Source: Saprospiraceae bacterium | GTDB taxonomy: Bacteria; Bacteroidota; Bacteroidia; Chitinophagales; Saprospiraceae | DNA: 64,000 nt | NCBI GenBank assembly: GCA_016711125.1 | Contig: JADJTQ010000002.1 | Location: forward strand, 310,001-374,000 | Direction: 5' to 3' | In this document: positions 1 to 8,612 of the stretch, in pieces | Layout of the letters: each line of letters begins with the position of its first letter | How positions within the stretch are numbered: the stretch's first letter is position 1 | The notes under the pieces: generated by a model | Seen by the model: the letters and a program-made list of their open reading frames with translations, nothing else | Told to the model about the DNA's origin: nothing | Databases searched by the model: none | Program-made: the position numbers and the translations under genes

Positions 1-1
1 C

Positions 2-952
2 TTGCACGACATGGATAGTCTTCTGGTTTCCTGCACCGTTACCAACTCTCAAAATGCTTCGCAAACAACCAGCTACAGAAACGATCCTATAAATGGCTTC
101 GGAAAAGGTGTGATTTCCGCTCTATTTGATACAGACACCTTTAGTAGTGGCGAGCATCTATTAAGTGTGTATTTAAATCCCAATCAAGATCAACCCGAAT
201 CCTATTTAGGAAATAATTTATTGATCCAAAAATTCAGGGTACTGGCCGATCTCACCAGTCCTATTTTAGATGTTACCTTTGATGGTATTCATATTATGAA
301 CCGGGATATTGTTTCCCCTCAGCCACTGATTCTAATTAGTCTAAAGGATGAAAACAAATCTCTCCTGCTCAAGGACAGCGCCACCTTTGATATTATGATA
401 AAAGATCCAGCGGGCAATACAATCAAGATTGAATCCTCCGATCCCGAAGTTCTTTTCAGTCCGGCAACCACCAGTGAAAATATCGCCACGATCGAGTTGC
501 GCAAATCATTCCCGGTAGATGGCATCTATCAATTAATTGTTCAGGCAAAAGATGTAAGTGGAAATCTTTCAGGCAACAACCGATTAAACATCGAATTTGA
601 AATTATAAATCGAACTACTGCTTCTCACGTCGTACCCTATCCAAACCCATTTACCGAAAACACCCGATTTCTTTATACGATCACTGGCACTATCCCTACT
701 TCTTTCATTATTCAAATAATGACGGTCGACGGTTCGATTGTCAAAGAGATTGATCTGTCCAATCAAGAGCCACTACGCATTGGTACCCACCTGACAGAAT
801 ATTCCTGGAATGGTACGGACAATTTCAATGATCGCCTGGCCAATGGCGTCTATTTGTACCGGGTGAAGGTCAAGGACGACAGTCATGATACCTATGACCA
901 TCTCGAAACTTCAATAGATCATTTTTTGAAAAAAACCTCGGAAAGATTGTGA
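2..952 (+). CDS. C-terminal part of PorU2-like (C25 peptidase family) secreted protein, 5' end outside window
   Basis: The reading frame is open to the window edge, so only the last ~316 residues are seen. They resemble the C-terminus of Bacteroidota PorU2-like gingipain-fold (C25) proteins: a beta-rich stretch with LDVTFDGIHI, then a FlgD-Ig-like module starting at PYPNPFTENTRF and ending in DRLANGVYLYRVKV. In this family such proteins take part in type IX secretion or surface attachment of cargo. The peptidase domain itself is not visible, so activity is inferred. The end is odd: after a run of seven A at 929-935 the frame ends with TSERL at 952, whereas one extra A would give NLGKIVILR and a stop at 961-963, the usual family ending. 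A one-base deletion or error is likely. It lies 22 bp before a glycosyltransferase. Confidence 0.7.
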   Translation: MHDMDSLLVSCTVTNSQNASQTTSYRNDPINGFGKGVISALFDTDTFSSGEHLLSVYLNPNQDQPESYLGNNLLIQKFRVLADLTSPILDVTFDGIHIMNRDIVSPQPLILISLKDENKSLLLKDSATFDIMIKDPAGNTIKIESSDPEVLFSPATTSENIATIELRKSFPVDGIYQLIVQAKDVSGNLSGNNRLNIEFEIINRTTASHVVPYPNPFTENTRFLYTITGTIPTSFIIQIMTVDGSIVKEIDLSNQEPLRIGTHLTEYSWNGTDNFNDRLANGVYLYRVKVKDDSHDTYDHLETSIDHFLKKTSERL

Positions 953-973
953 TCCTTAGATAAGACCAGTGTC

Positions 974-1921
974 ATGAAAGACCCTTTCTTTAGTATCATC
1001 ATGCCGGTCTTTAATACACCTTATGATTTGCTTTCCCGGGCCATTAAAAGTGTTACACTCCAGAAATTTACCTCCTGGCAGTTAATCATTATAGAAGATG
1101 GGCCCTCTGAGTCTTTCTCCAAGGCAAAGAATGATTTCCCAAAAGGAAAGGTTCTTTATTTGTCGGTCCCGCATTCCGGAGTAAGCCATGCCAGAAACGT
1201 TGGAATCAGCAACGCTAATGGCGATTTCATTTGCTTTCTGGATAGTGATGATGCCTATGACCCCGATCACCTTTCTGAATTGTACGATAGCATTTCTGAA
1301 CATGGATTTCCCCAGGCTCTTTTCAGAACCGGCATGATTCATCATCTCAAAAATGAATCTGTTAAGAGCGCTCTGTACAACCAATCCTTGCACCGCAATC
1401 CGGTTCTGTTTATTCTTTCGAACAACTATGGTCCATCGAGCTGCTGTGTCACAAAATCTGTTTTATCAGAACATTTTTTTGATGAGTCTTCGAAATATTT
1501 CGAGGACACCCATTTATTCACCCGGATTCTTTTGAATTATCCTCTCTATCAAGTATCAAAATATACCTGTCATGTCTACACCCATTCATCTCAAGCCACC
1601 CATGTGATGTTTCTCCAGGACGATGCTCTGAGTCAAATTAAAAACAACATCTCAACTATTAAATCGCTCTTCAGCAATTTTAGAGAAGAACTGACGGAAT
1701 ATATTCCCAGAAACTTTGAAAAACAATTACTTAGCGACAAATATTTACAACACGCAAATGGACTTCTATTGGCCAATAGGCGAAGCCTGTCCACCTACTG
1801 CATAGGCAGGAGTATCTACTTTAATCGTAAATTCGACAACAATATTTACTACTTCAAATATTTTTTAAAGCTTATAATTCCTCAGTTAGTCATCAATGCC
1901 AGGAGCAGAGGATTCTGGTAG
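974..1921 (+). CDS. Family 2 glycosyltransferase
   Basis: This 315-residue GT-A glycosyltransferase starts with the family nucleotide-binding strand SIIMPVFN (residues ~7-14). It has the acidic metal/donor motif LDSDDAYDPDH near residue 90. It would transfer a sugar from a nucleotide donor onto a lipid-linked glycan at the inner face of the cytoplasmic membrane; the sugar cannot be told from sequence. The C-terminal third is divergent and basic. Translation ends in two adjacent TAG codons (1919-1924), which shows that TAG acts as a normal stop here. The gene follows the PorU2-like gene closely and precedes a fucosyltransferase by 18 bp, so it is probably co-transcribed with them. Confidence 0.9.
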   Translation: MKDPFFSIIMPVFNTPYDLLSRAIKSVTLQKFTSWQLIIIEDGPSESFSKAKNDFPKGKVLYLSVPHSGVSHARNVGISNANGDFICFLDSDDAYDPDHLSELYDSISEHGFPQALFRTGMIHHLKNESVKSALYNQSLHRNPVLFILSNNYGPSSCCVTKSVLSEHFFDESSKYFEDTHLFTRILLNYPLYQVSKYTCHVYTHSSQATHVMFLQDDALSQIKNNISTIKSLFSNFREELTEYIPRNFEKQLLSDKYLQHANGLLLANRRSLSTYCIGRSIYFNRKFDNNIYYFKYFLKLIIPQLVINARSRGFW

Positions 1922-1939
1922 TAGCACTATAAGCAATCC

Positions 1940-2866
1940 ATGATTGTAGTTAAAATTCACTCGGGGCTTGGCAATCAAATGTTTCAATATGCATTTGCAC
2001 TGGCATTGGCTATCAAACATGAAACCACTCTTGTAGTTGATGCTTCATATCCTCTTTACTATCCCATAGAAATTGAAAATCCCAAACAGGATTACCACCT
2101 GGATCTCTTTAGTATCCCACATTCTGATTTCTTATCTCTGCCCCACAGCCTCTTTAAAAATTGGCTCGTTCCAGAAAGACTGCAGAAAAAAATCTATTTC
2201 ACCCGGCTCAAAGATACGATCAATAAGATGAATGTAATATGGATTAAAGATGATCTGACCAAGGGTCAAGAGGCCTTTTCACAACTACCTGATCATTGCT
2301 ATTTGGATGGTTACTTTCAATATCCCCACCAATTCGAATTCATTCGAGCCAAATTGAGGAACGCATTTACTTTTAGTAAGCCACCGCTACCTGCACAGGA
2401 TCTTGAAAAAATTAATCTTAGTGAAATTTCCGTTGGGGTAAATTTACGTCGCGGTGACTATTTGAAAAATAAAAACCTTGAGAACATCGGTATTTGTACG
2501 GTTGACTATTACCGGACTTCCATCAATTACATTTTGAATTTCTTTCCAAACGCAACATTTTTTGTCATTTCTGATGATATCGCTGATTCACAACAATTTC
2601 TTGAACCTCTGAAGATCAACTTGCACTATCTGAATGCAGGTTCAGACAAACATATCTTAAGTGACATGTATCTTCTGCAACAATGTGATCATCTCGTCCT
2701 TGCCAACAGCACCTATAGCTGGTGGTCTGCCTACTTAAGTGAATACGACTCGAAGAAGATAATAATTGCTCCAGATAAATGGTTTGTTAACCCGTTATGG
2801 TCAATCAACAACTCAAATATCACACCCCAGAATTGGATCAGAATGCCAAATGATATCCAATCATAA
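1940..2866 (+). CDS. Alpha-1,2-fucosyltransferase (GT11)
   Basis: This 308-residue protein carries the GT11 signatures: HSGLGNQMFQYAFALAL at residues ~7-23, the GDP-fucose binding motif VNLRRGDY near residue 170, ISDD near 210 and the C-terminal SNSTYSWWSAYL-like motif (here ANSTYSWWSAYL) near 255. GT11 enzymes move L-fucose from GDP-fucose to the 2-OH of galactose or a similar acceptor. The donor pathway (manC, gmd, fcl) is encoded 9-14 kb away on the other strand, but two of those three genes carry lesions. Start ATG at 1940 gives the full family N-terminus. It sits in a tight + strand run of glycosyltransferases. Confidence 0.92.
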   Translation: MIVVKIHSGLGNQMFQYAFALALAIKHETTLVVDASYPLYYPIEIENPKQDYHLDLFSIPHSDFLSLPHSLFKNWLVPERLQKKIYFTRLKDTINKMNVIWIKDDLTKGQEAFSQLPDHCYLDGYFQYPHQFEFIRAKLRNAFTFSKPPLPAQDLEKINLSEISVGVNLRRGDYLKNKNLENIGICTVDYYRTSINYILNFFPNATFFVISDDIADSQQFLEPLKINLHYLNAGSDKHILSDMYLLQQCDHLVLANSTYSWWSAYLSEYDSKKIIIAPDKWFVNPLWSINNSNITPQNWIRMPNDIQS

Positions 2867-2885
2867 ATATAGTTCTCAGAATTAA

Positions 2886-3809
2886 ATGACTTCTGCAAAT
2901 ATTTCTGTAATTATTCCGGTATACAATGCAGCCCTATACATTGAGCGAGCAGTGCGTTCGGCATTGGAGCAGTCAGAAACCGGAGAAGTGATTATGGTAG
3001 AAGATGGGTCATCCGATAACTCCCTGGAAATTTGTCGTCAATTAGTAAAATCATTCGAAAAGATCCGTTTATTTACGCATTTCCATAATCAAAATAAGGG
3101 CGCTGGAGCCAGTAGAAATTTAGGTATCACAATGGCAAATTTTCCCTTGATTGCTTTTCTAGATGCTGATGACTATTATCTGGCAGAAAGATTTTCTGAA
3201 TCTATTAAAATCTTGCAAGATGACCCCAATGTTGCTGGTGTCTACGGACCGTGCATTCATTCCTTTAAAGACGATCACTTAAAAATACTTTATGCCAAAA
3301 AGCATGATCCGGGCATCATGGGATTATCAGGCCCTGTAATACCAGAAGAACTGCTAGATACCCTGATGGGAGGTCAAAAAGGTTATTTCTCCATTATTAC
3401 TCTAGTAGTGCGGAGAAGTATTCTTGATCAAACAGGTCTCTTTGATGAAAGACTGATCCAGCATCAGGACACCGACTTCATATGGAGACTTGCCAAAAAA
3501 GCCGATTTAGTTTCAGTTAGTAATGAGAGACCACTGGCCGTTATAAACATTCATGGCCATAATCGTATATTTAATGAGAAGGAAGCAAGACATTTTCGTC
3601 AAAAATTGATGGTGAAATGGCTTAGCTTGTCGAATAAAGAGGGCTTCTCACCAAAAAGAAGAAACTACATCATTCGAAATCTGCTGTCAAGTCATTGGTT
3701 GGTCAATATGGTGCCTTCAAAACTACAACTTCCCATAAAGGCACTTTTACTACTAATCTATGGCTTCAGGTTTCCAAAAAGTGTTATTGCCTTTTTAAAA
3801 GAAATGTGA
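2886..3809 (+). CDS. Family 2 glycosyltransferase
   Basis: This 307-residue GT-A enzyme has the N-terminal strand ISVIIPVYNAALYIERAV (residues ~6-23). The VEDGSSDNS loop follows near residue 39, and AFLDADDYY near 95 supplies the metal-binding acidic cluster. QDTDFIWRL near residue 198 matches the family's ED/QD acceptor-side motif. The protein is predicted to act on a lipid-linked glycan in the cytoplasm; donor and acceptor are unknown. It is 19 bp from the preceding fucosyltransferase and 16 bp from the next gene, an operon-like arrangement. It differs clearly from the GT2 at 974-1921, so the two probably make different linkages. Confidence 0.9.
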   Translation: MTSANISVIIPVYNAALYIERAVRSALEQSETGEVIMVEDGSSDNSLEICRQLVKSFEKIRLFTHFHNQNKGAGASRNLGITMANFPLIAFLDADDYYLAERFSESIKILQDDPNVAGVYGPCIHSFKDDHLKILYAKKHDPGIMGLSGPVIPEELLDTLMGGQKGYFSIITLVVRRSILDQTGLFDERLIQHQDTDFIWRLAKKADLVSVSNERPLAVINIHGHNRIFNEKEARHFRQKLMVKWLSLSNKEGFSPKRRNYIIRNLLSSHWLVNMVPSKLQLPIKALLLLIYGFRFPKSVIAFLKEM

Positions 3810-3825
3810 TTTCATAATCAAGTCC

Positions 3826-4955
3826 ATGCAAAATAGCAATCAGGAAATCGGAATAATTGCCCTTGATTCACATTTCGAAATTGTGTCCAATATCTTGGAT
3901 ATTCTTTCCGGTTCCCAATTGACCATTCACGTCCTTGTTTCCAATCCTCCTGATAATCTATTGTCGCGAGGTGATCAAATAAAAATTGTTAGATCCAGTC
4001 TTCATCGACACCAATCGATTTTACACTTTTTAGGTAATCTAAAGAACTCAACAAAAATTCTTGTCGTCACAATCTACAAAGACTACCGTTTCTACTATAA
4101 TCTCAGTAAGTCTTACTCGCTTTCTTTCATTGTCCACAACATTCACTACACCTTTGCAGATAATCGATATAAGAAGCGCCAAGGTGTTATTCATCTGGAT
4201 CACCTTAAGCTGTTGATCAGAGACATTCTGTTTAGAGATTCACATTACAAAAAGAAACTATTGGATTCTTCCTCGAATTTACATTTTCTGTCTCTTTCTA
4301 CTTTGAATTATGCAAAGGCCAACTATTCAAATTGGAAATCCAAATTCAAGGTTTTACCCTATATTTTTACCCTTGATAAGATCCCACAAAAATCGTCATG
4401 TTACACAATCGTCATTCCGGGAGGAGTCAATGCTGCTAATCGTGAACATGATTATTTAAAAAAATGGCTTTCTCAAGTTTCGGGAACCACCCCCATTAGA
4501 GTAGTTTTTCTTGGAAAAAGTTCAAGCAGACAATGCCAAAATCTAATATCAGACTTGATTGACACCTATCAGAATCAAGTAGAGATCATCAGTTTTAAGC
4601 AGTATGTTGATCAACCAATTTATGATCATTGGATATCTCAGGCTGACTTATTATTGAGTCCTTAAAGAAGGAAACGACTTTTAGAGGATATATTGAATAT
4701 TATGGCTCAACAAAAATTTCGGGATCTATCAATGATGCGATAAAAAACAAGGTACCATTGGTGATACCTGATTTCTATCCGATTGAGCAAAATCATGAAT
4801 CTCTTTTCTACCAGTATAAAGATTTGGACTCATTCCTTGAGATCATGAATTTATTTTATATTAATCTTGATTCCAAAAAAGAAGTAGTGGTCCATCACGA
4901 TATTTCTCTAATCAGGAAGAAACTGCACGAAGTCTTAAACTTGGGAAAATCATGA
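3826..4955 (+). pseudogene. Glycosyltransferase-like gene split by a -1 frameshift near 4661
   Basis: An intact first part (3826-4665, 279 residues) stops at LLLSP. In the -1 frame, reading continues without a gap as LKKETTFRGYIEYYGSTKIS and then KNKVPLVIPDFYP, through to 4955. The two parts join into one ~376-residue protein if a single base is restored at about 4660-4662 (CCnTTAAAG). The C-terminal ISGS..DAIKNKVPLVIP stretch is what a GT-B glycosyltransferase would carry after its nucleotide-binding motif. The fold call is tentative because no strong family motif is seen in the N-terminal half. The stop overlaps the next ATG (ATGA). The codons at the break do not form a canonical X-XXY-YYZ slippery heptamer, so programmed frameshifting is unlikely. 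Confidence 0.6.
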
Positions 4956-5629
4956 AAATAGGAATTCACCAACCCAATTTCATTCCCTGGTTGGGGTATT
5001 TTCACAAAATAAGCTTAGTCGATACCTTCATTCTATATGATACTGCACAATACACCAAAAATAGTTTTATCAACCGAAATAAACTTGTCATTAATAATTT
5101 ACCAAGGTGGACTACTATCCCTGTTTTATACAAAGGATTTTCACACCTCAAAATCAATGAAATTCGGATAGACCATGAAAGATTTAATCCCGAAAAAATA
5201 TTAAAAACCATTCGACAAGAATATAGCAAATATCCATACTTCGAAAATTATTTCAATCAATTTGAGAAGATACTATGGTTGGCCACAGAACATCAATCTT
5301 TGAGTCAACTCAACGAAAATCTAATCAGATGGGTTTGTGATAAATTAAATATTAAAACCAGATTAATAAATGCCTCATCACTCCCTGTTCATGGTTCAAA
5401 TACGACAGAAAGAATTGTGGAAATGTGCAAATACTGTGGTGGGAAATTTTATTTTTCCGGTTCAGGCGGAAAAAAATATCTCAAAGAAGAACTCTTTGAG
5501 GAAGAAGGGATCAAACTTGAGTATTTCGATAATACTCAAGTCATTAAGAAATATGACGACTTATCGGTGTTACACTGGATTTTCAAGGAAGGGAAGGAAG
5601 TACAACTATCTCGCAATTCTCTCAAATGA
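4952..5629 (+). CDS. WbqC-like family protein
   Basis: The 225-residue protein begins GIHQPNFIPWLGYFHKI, the hallmark of the WbqC family (PF08889). It continues with the expected YDTAQYTKNSFINRNK, NENLIRWVCDKLNI and YFSGSGGKKYL blocks. WbqC proteins are found in O-antigen and capsule clusters and are thought to take part in making or attaching a modified sugar; the reaction is not established. Its ATG overlaps the stop of the upstream glycosyltransferase by 4 bp, which indicates translational coupling. It converges with the - strand deacetylase gene, whose end overlaps it by 8 bp, so no terminator lies between the two opposing transcription units. Confidence 0.9.
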   Translation: MKIGIHQPNFIPWLGYFHKISLVDTFILYDTAQYTKNSFINRNKLVINNLPRWTTIPVLYKGFSHLKINEIRIDHERFNPEKILKTIRQEYSKYPYFENYFNQFEKILWLATEHQSLSQLNENLIRWVCDKLNIKTRLINASSLPVHGSNTTERIVEMCKYCGGKFYFSGSGGKKYLKEELFEEEGIKLEYFDNTQVIKKYDDLSVLHWIFKEGKEVQLSRNSLK

Positions 5630-6269
5630 TCCACCGGATCACTTCAAATGCCTCTGCATACTCAACTCCGATTTGGGTGCCACGTACCCTGGCCATCGCC
5701 TCTATGAAAGCGGGCTCCATAAACCCTTTGCCTTGTTGGGTAACATAGGCTTGTAGCGCTTTTATTTTTAAAGCAACATGTTTGGGCTGCACCATAATAA
5801 AACAATCTGTATCAAACGTCCGGTTATTCCAGATCAATTCGTATCCTAACAAGCTACTGTTTTTAAATGCTCTTAGTCCTTCTGCTGCTATGACCTGATG
5901 GTCTTGATGAATATCACGCAATGAAGGTAAAAATACCAGATCGGGATTGATTCTTTCCCGGATTTTAATCAACTCTTCAAGAATCTCCTGACGTACATAA
6001 TTCAATTTACGTACTTCATATTTGTAGATCAAAAGATTATCCGGTTTAATCTTTAATATACGAGTCGCCTTCCTCACTTCCTTTTCCAATTGATTACGGG
6101 GAAAACCTTCAGGCACAGATTCTTCGGCGGTGGAAAATGCTGCATAAAAAACCGTGGCACCTTCGTCTTGTGCTCTGGCGATTGTTGCCCCGCAACCTAA
6201 CTCGCCATCGTCGGTGTGCGGGGCCAATACCAAAACCTTACGTTCTCGTAGCATGTAAAAATTGTTCAA
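5622..6269 (-). CDS. PIG-L / LmbE-like deacetylase
   Basis: This 215-residue protein carries the two zinc-binding motifs of the PIG-L family: APHTDDGELGCG (residues ~16-27, equivalent to PHxDDE) and DIHQDH near residue 120. The family removes N-acetyl groups from GlcNAc-type sugars on lipid, nucleotide or small-molecule carriers. Here it is probably a cytoplasmic sugar deacetylase. It is the last gene of the - strand cluster. Its start overlaps the end of the UDP-GlcNAc 2-epimerase gene by about 32 bp; a second ATG five codons in (MLRERKVLV) is an equally good start. The pairing with an epimerase suggests work on an amino sugar. Confidence 0.88.
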   Translation of the reverse strand: MNNFYMLRERKVLVLAPHTDDGELGCGATIARAQDEGATVFYAAFSTAEESVPEGFPRNQLEKEVRKATRILKIKPDNLLIYKYEVRKLNYVRQEILEELIKIRERINPDLVFLPSLRDIHQDHQVIAAEGLRAFKNSSLLGYELIWNNRTFDTDCFIMVQPKHVALKIKALQAYVTQQGKGFMEPAFIEAMARVRGTQIGVEYAEAFEVIRWII

Positions 6270-7329
6270 TTATTTGTACTATTCGCTGACCGGCTCTTCC
6301 ATCCCCCAGCGCATTTTGATTAGTTTCTGGTCTTCTTAAATTTTCGATGGCCGATCTGATAGAATCCGATTGAGCGCCAGACAAAATACTCCAACCCTCA
6401 GCCAGGGTCTCTACCCATTCAGTTTGATCGTCGATAATCACACTGGGAATTTTATGGAAATAAGCCTCCTTGATGATGCCCCCAGAATCCGTGACTACTG
6501 CATATGCTTCTTTAATCAGTTGTTGGGTCTGCCAAAAGCCCAGCGGAGCTTTTGTTCGTATGTTATCTGCCATTGAAGACTCAAGTCCAAAGGTTTGGAT
6601 AGCTTCCTTCGTGCGGGGATGCAGAGCAAATATCACCGTCCTCTCCAATTGAGAGACTCCCTCCAAGATTGCTTTTAATCGATCCCGGTTAGAGGTATTG
6701 ACCTGCCGGTGACAGGTCATAAAAACATAGTCATTTGAAAGGGAATGCTTTGTTCGAAAAGTTGCAACATCCTCGTAGTGACTCTGATCGGCCAGTAGAT
6801 CTAAACCTATATCACCGGTCAGATATACTTCATCGATGATATTTTGCCTTCTTAAATTTTCAACTCCAGTGGCAGTTGGCACAAAATATAGATCGGAAAT
6901 TGCATCCGTAATCAATTTATTAATCTCTTCCGGAATAGAACGATCAAATTCGCGCAAACCAGCCTCAATATGGCCCAAATAGATGTTTCTTTTCTTGGTG
7001 GCGATAGCGGCCGCCGCCGTTGTATTGGTATCACCGATTACCAATACCATATCAGGCTCAACTTCTACTAACACCCGATCTAGCCCCTTGATACAATCAC
7101 TAAATTGCAGGTTTGGAGTCTGAGATCCGATCTGCAAATTATATTCTGGCGTGGGTAAGTTCAATTCTTCTATATATTGTCCGGACAAAGAATTGTCATA
7201 GTGCTGTCCGGAATGAACGATCACGTGCTCAAGGTACTGACTTTGTTCAATGGCCTGATGCAATGCAGCCACCTTCATAAAATGCGGCCTGGCACCAATG
7301 ACCGTCAATATCTTATAGAGTTTTTTCAT
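6238..7329 (-). CDS. wecB: Non-hydrolysing UDP-N-acetylglucosamine 2-epimerase (copy 1)
   Basis: The 363-residue protein has the family landmarks ILTVIGARPHFMKVAALH (N-terminal Rossmann strand), HSGQHYDN, GDTNTTAAAA, HIEAGLREFDRSIPEEINK, HPRTKEAI and VVTDSGGIIKEA. This family interconverts UDP-GlcNAc and UDP-ManNAc, or related substituted UDP-sugars. The motif TCHRQVN differs slightly from the usual HRREN, as is seen in some homologs. It starts at ATG 7329, overlapping the previous glycosyltransferase stop by 4 bp, and its end overlaps the PIG-L gene. A second, clearly different copy lies at 46.2-47.4 kb and serves as a useful length reference. Confidence 0.92.
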   Translation of the reverse strand: MKKLYKILTVIGARPHFMKVAALHQAIEQSQYLEHVIVHSGQHYDNSLSGQYIEELNLPTPEYNLQIGSQTPNLQFSDCIKGLDRVLVEVEPDMVLVIGDTNTTAAAAIATKKRNIYLGHIEAGLREFDRSIPEEINKLITDAISDLYFVPTATGVENLRRQNIIDEVYLTGDIGLDLLADQSHYEDVATFRTKHSLSNDYVFMTCHRQVNTSNRDRLKAILEGVSQLERTVIFALHPRTKEAIQTFGLESSMADNIRTKAPLGFWQTQQLIKEAYAVVTDSGGIIKEAYFHKIPSVIIDDQTEWVETLAEGWSILSGAQSDSIRSAIENLRRPETNQNALGDGRAGQRIVQIIEQFLHATRT

Positions 7330-8612
7330 CTCAGACTGCTAATGCCCTCCAGCATTTTTTCGACTTGGTGATCCCACGACATCTGCTCATCCAAAAATGC
7401 TATATTGATCTCCATTTCTATCGCTCCGGTCTTCTTCCATGATCTATACTGATCGAGTAAATAATTTGCTAATTCCGATTTTTTAATCGGTGGTTCGTAG
7501 AAGACCTTACCAGCTGCCGTATTATTCATCAGACTTTCGAACTCCAGATCTCGAACACCGTTTACAAGAACGATTATACCATTTCCTGATTCCAGGTATT
7601 CAAATAGTTTACCGGTGAAAACTCCATTCCAATCGGAAGTTGAGGTAGTTAAAAGCAGTTGAAGGTGGCTTTGATTCTGAACCTCCCATGTGGCTGATTT
7701 GCTAATAAAGCCTAGATCGACGTAAATCTTTTGTAGATTATATTCATCTACCCAGATTTGAAACTGAGCACTATCTCTTCCCGCATAGAGAAACTGGACA
7801 TCATCCTGAGCCATTTCTTCCGTCCGTATTAATCCAGCCAATTCCTCAAAAAAGTATGCCGCATCTCTAAACTGCCGATATAATGAACCCGTGTAACAAA
7901 TCGTAAACTTATCATACATTCTACCACTTTTTAGCCTTCGCTGCACTCCCCGTGGTATGGCCAAAGTACTCCTCCCATACTTTTTAAGTTGATTGGCCAA
8001 CCCTTCAGAAACGGTAGTGACCAGATCAGCCTTTTGTAAAAGCTTTCTTTCAATTTTGACTTGCCATTTTTTCAGGAAAACATTCTTATAAAGAGGTTCA
8101 ATTTGTAAATCACGAAAATCAGCTATCCATTTTATCCCCGGAAATTGACGCTTCAACAAATAGGCGACCAGATGATCTGCATATGGACCGAATGAAGAAT
8201 AAATTACATCTACGCCACCACTATTAATGATGCGCTTTCCCTGCTTAAATGCATGATATATATATACAAAACCCCCTTCACCGATTATGAAATGAAAGGG
8301 TAAGGTTTTTTGCAACCTGCTAATAAAATAATATAGTTTATTCTTCTTTTGATTTTCTCCCCAATGGTTATTTTTAGTCTTGATCCCAGCCAGCGTGCGG
8401 TAGTCAAAAGTAAAAGCCTCATGCACACTCATATTGGGCAATGTAAACAGCTCTTCTTGCTGGAGTTTTCTCGAATTAGAACTTGTGACAACTAATACTT
8501 CTCTAAATCTATTTGCAAATGCTAATGAGAAATAATAGTTTCTTAATACAGCGGCTGATCGAAGTGGTGGATAATAGTAGTGGATCAGAAGAATACGATT
8601 ATCGCTGGTCAC
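7326..8612 (-). CDS. Glycosyltransferase, GT4-like
   Basis: This is a GT-B type glycosyltransferase of ~428 residues. The N-terminal ILLIHYYYPPLRSAAVLRNYYFS is typical of GT4-like enzymes. The C-terminal domain has ICYTGSLYRQFRDAAYFFEEL and a FTGKLFEYLESGNGIIVLV donor-binding stretch. I place the start at GTG 8612, because codons upstream to the ATG at 8666 lie inside the preceding gene and add 18 residues without family similarity. The chosen start gives a 14-bp overlap with the upstream gene. A WIADFRD segment in the middle is conserved in related enzymes. Donor and acceptor are unknown. Confidence 0.82.
   Translation of the reverse strand: MTSDNRILLIHYYYPPLRSAAVLRNYYFSLAFANRFREVLVVTSSNSRKLQQEELFTLPNMSVHEAFTFDYRTLAGIKTKNNHWGENQKKNKLYYFISRLQKTLPFHFIIGEGGFVYIYHAFKQGKRIINSGGVDVIYSSFGPYADHLVAYLLKRQFPGIKWIADFRDLQIEPLYKNVFLKKWQVKIERKLLQKADLVTTVSEGLANQLKKYGRSTLAIPRGVQRRLKSGRMYDKFTICYTGSLYRQFRDAAYFFEELAGLIRTEEMAQDDVQFLYAGRDSAQFQIWVDEYNLQKIYVDLGFISKSATWEVQNQSHLQLLLTTSTSDWNGVFTGKLFEYLESGNGIIVLVNGVRDLEFESLMNNTAAGKVFYEPPIKKSELANYLLDQYRSWKKTGAIEMEINIAFLDEQMSWDHQVEKMLEGISSLR

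Noticed and set aside
4655..4670. Programmed -1 frameshift joining the two parts of the glycosyltransferase gene
   Set aside because: The bases CCTTAAAG do not form a slippery X-XXY-YYZ heptamer in the zero frame and no downstream pseudoknot is apparent; an indel explains it better.
5600..5650. Bidirectional terminator between converging WbqC and PIG-L genes
   Set aside because: The two genes overlap by 8 bp and no hairpin with a T-run is present there.
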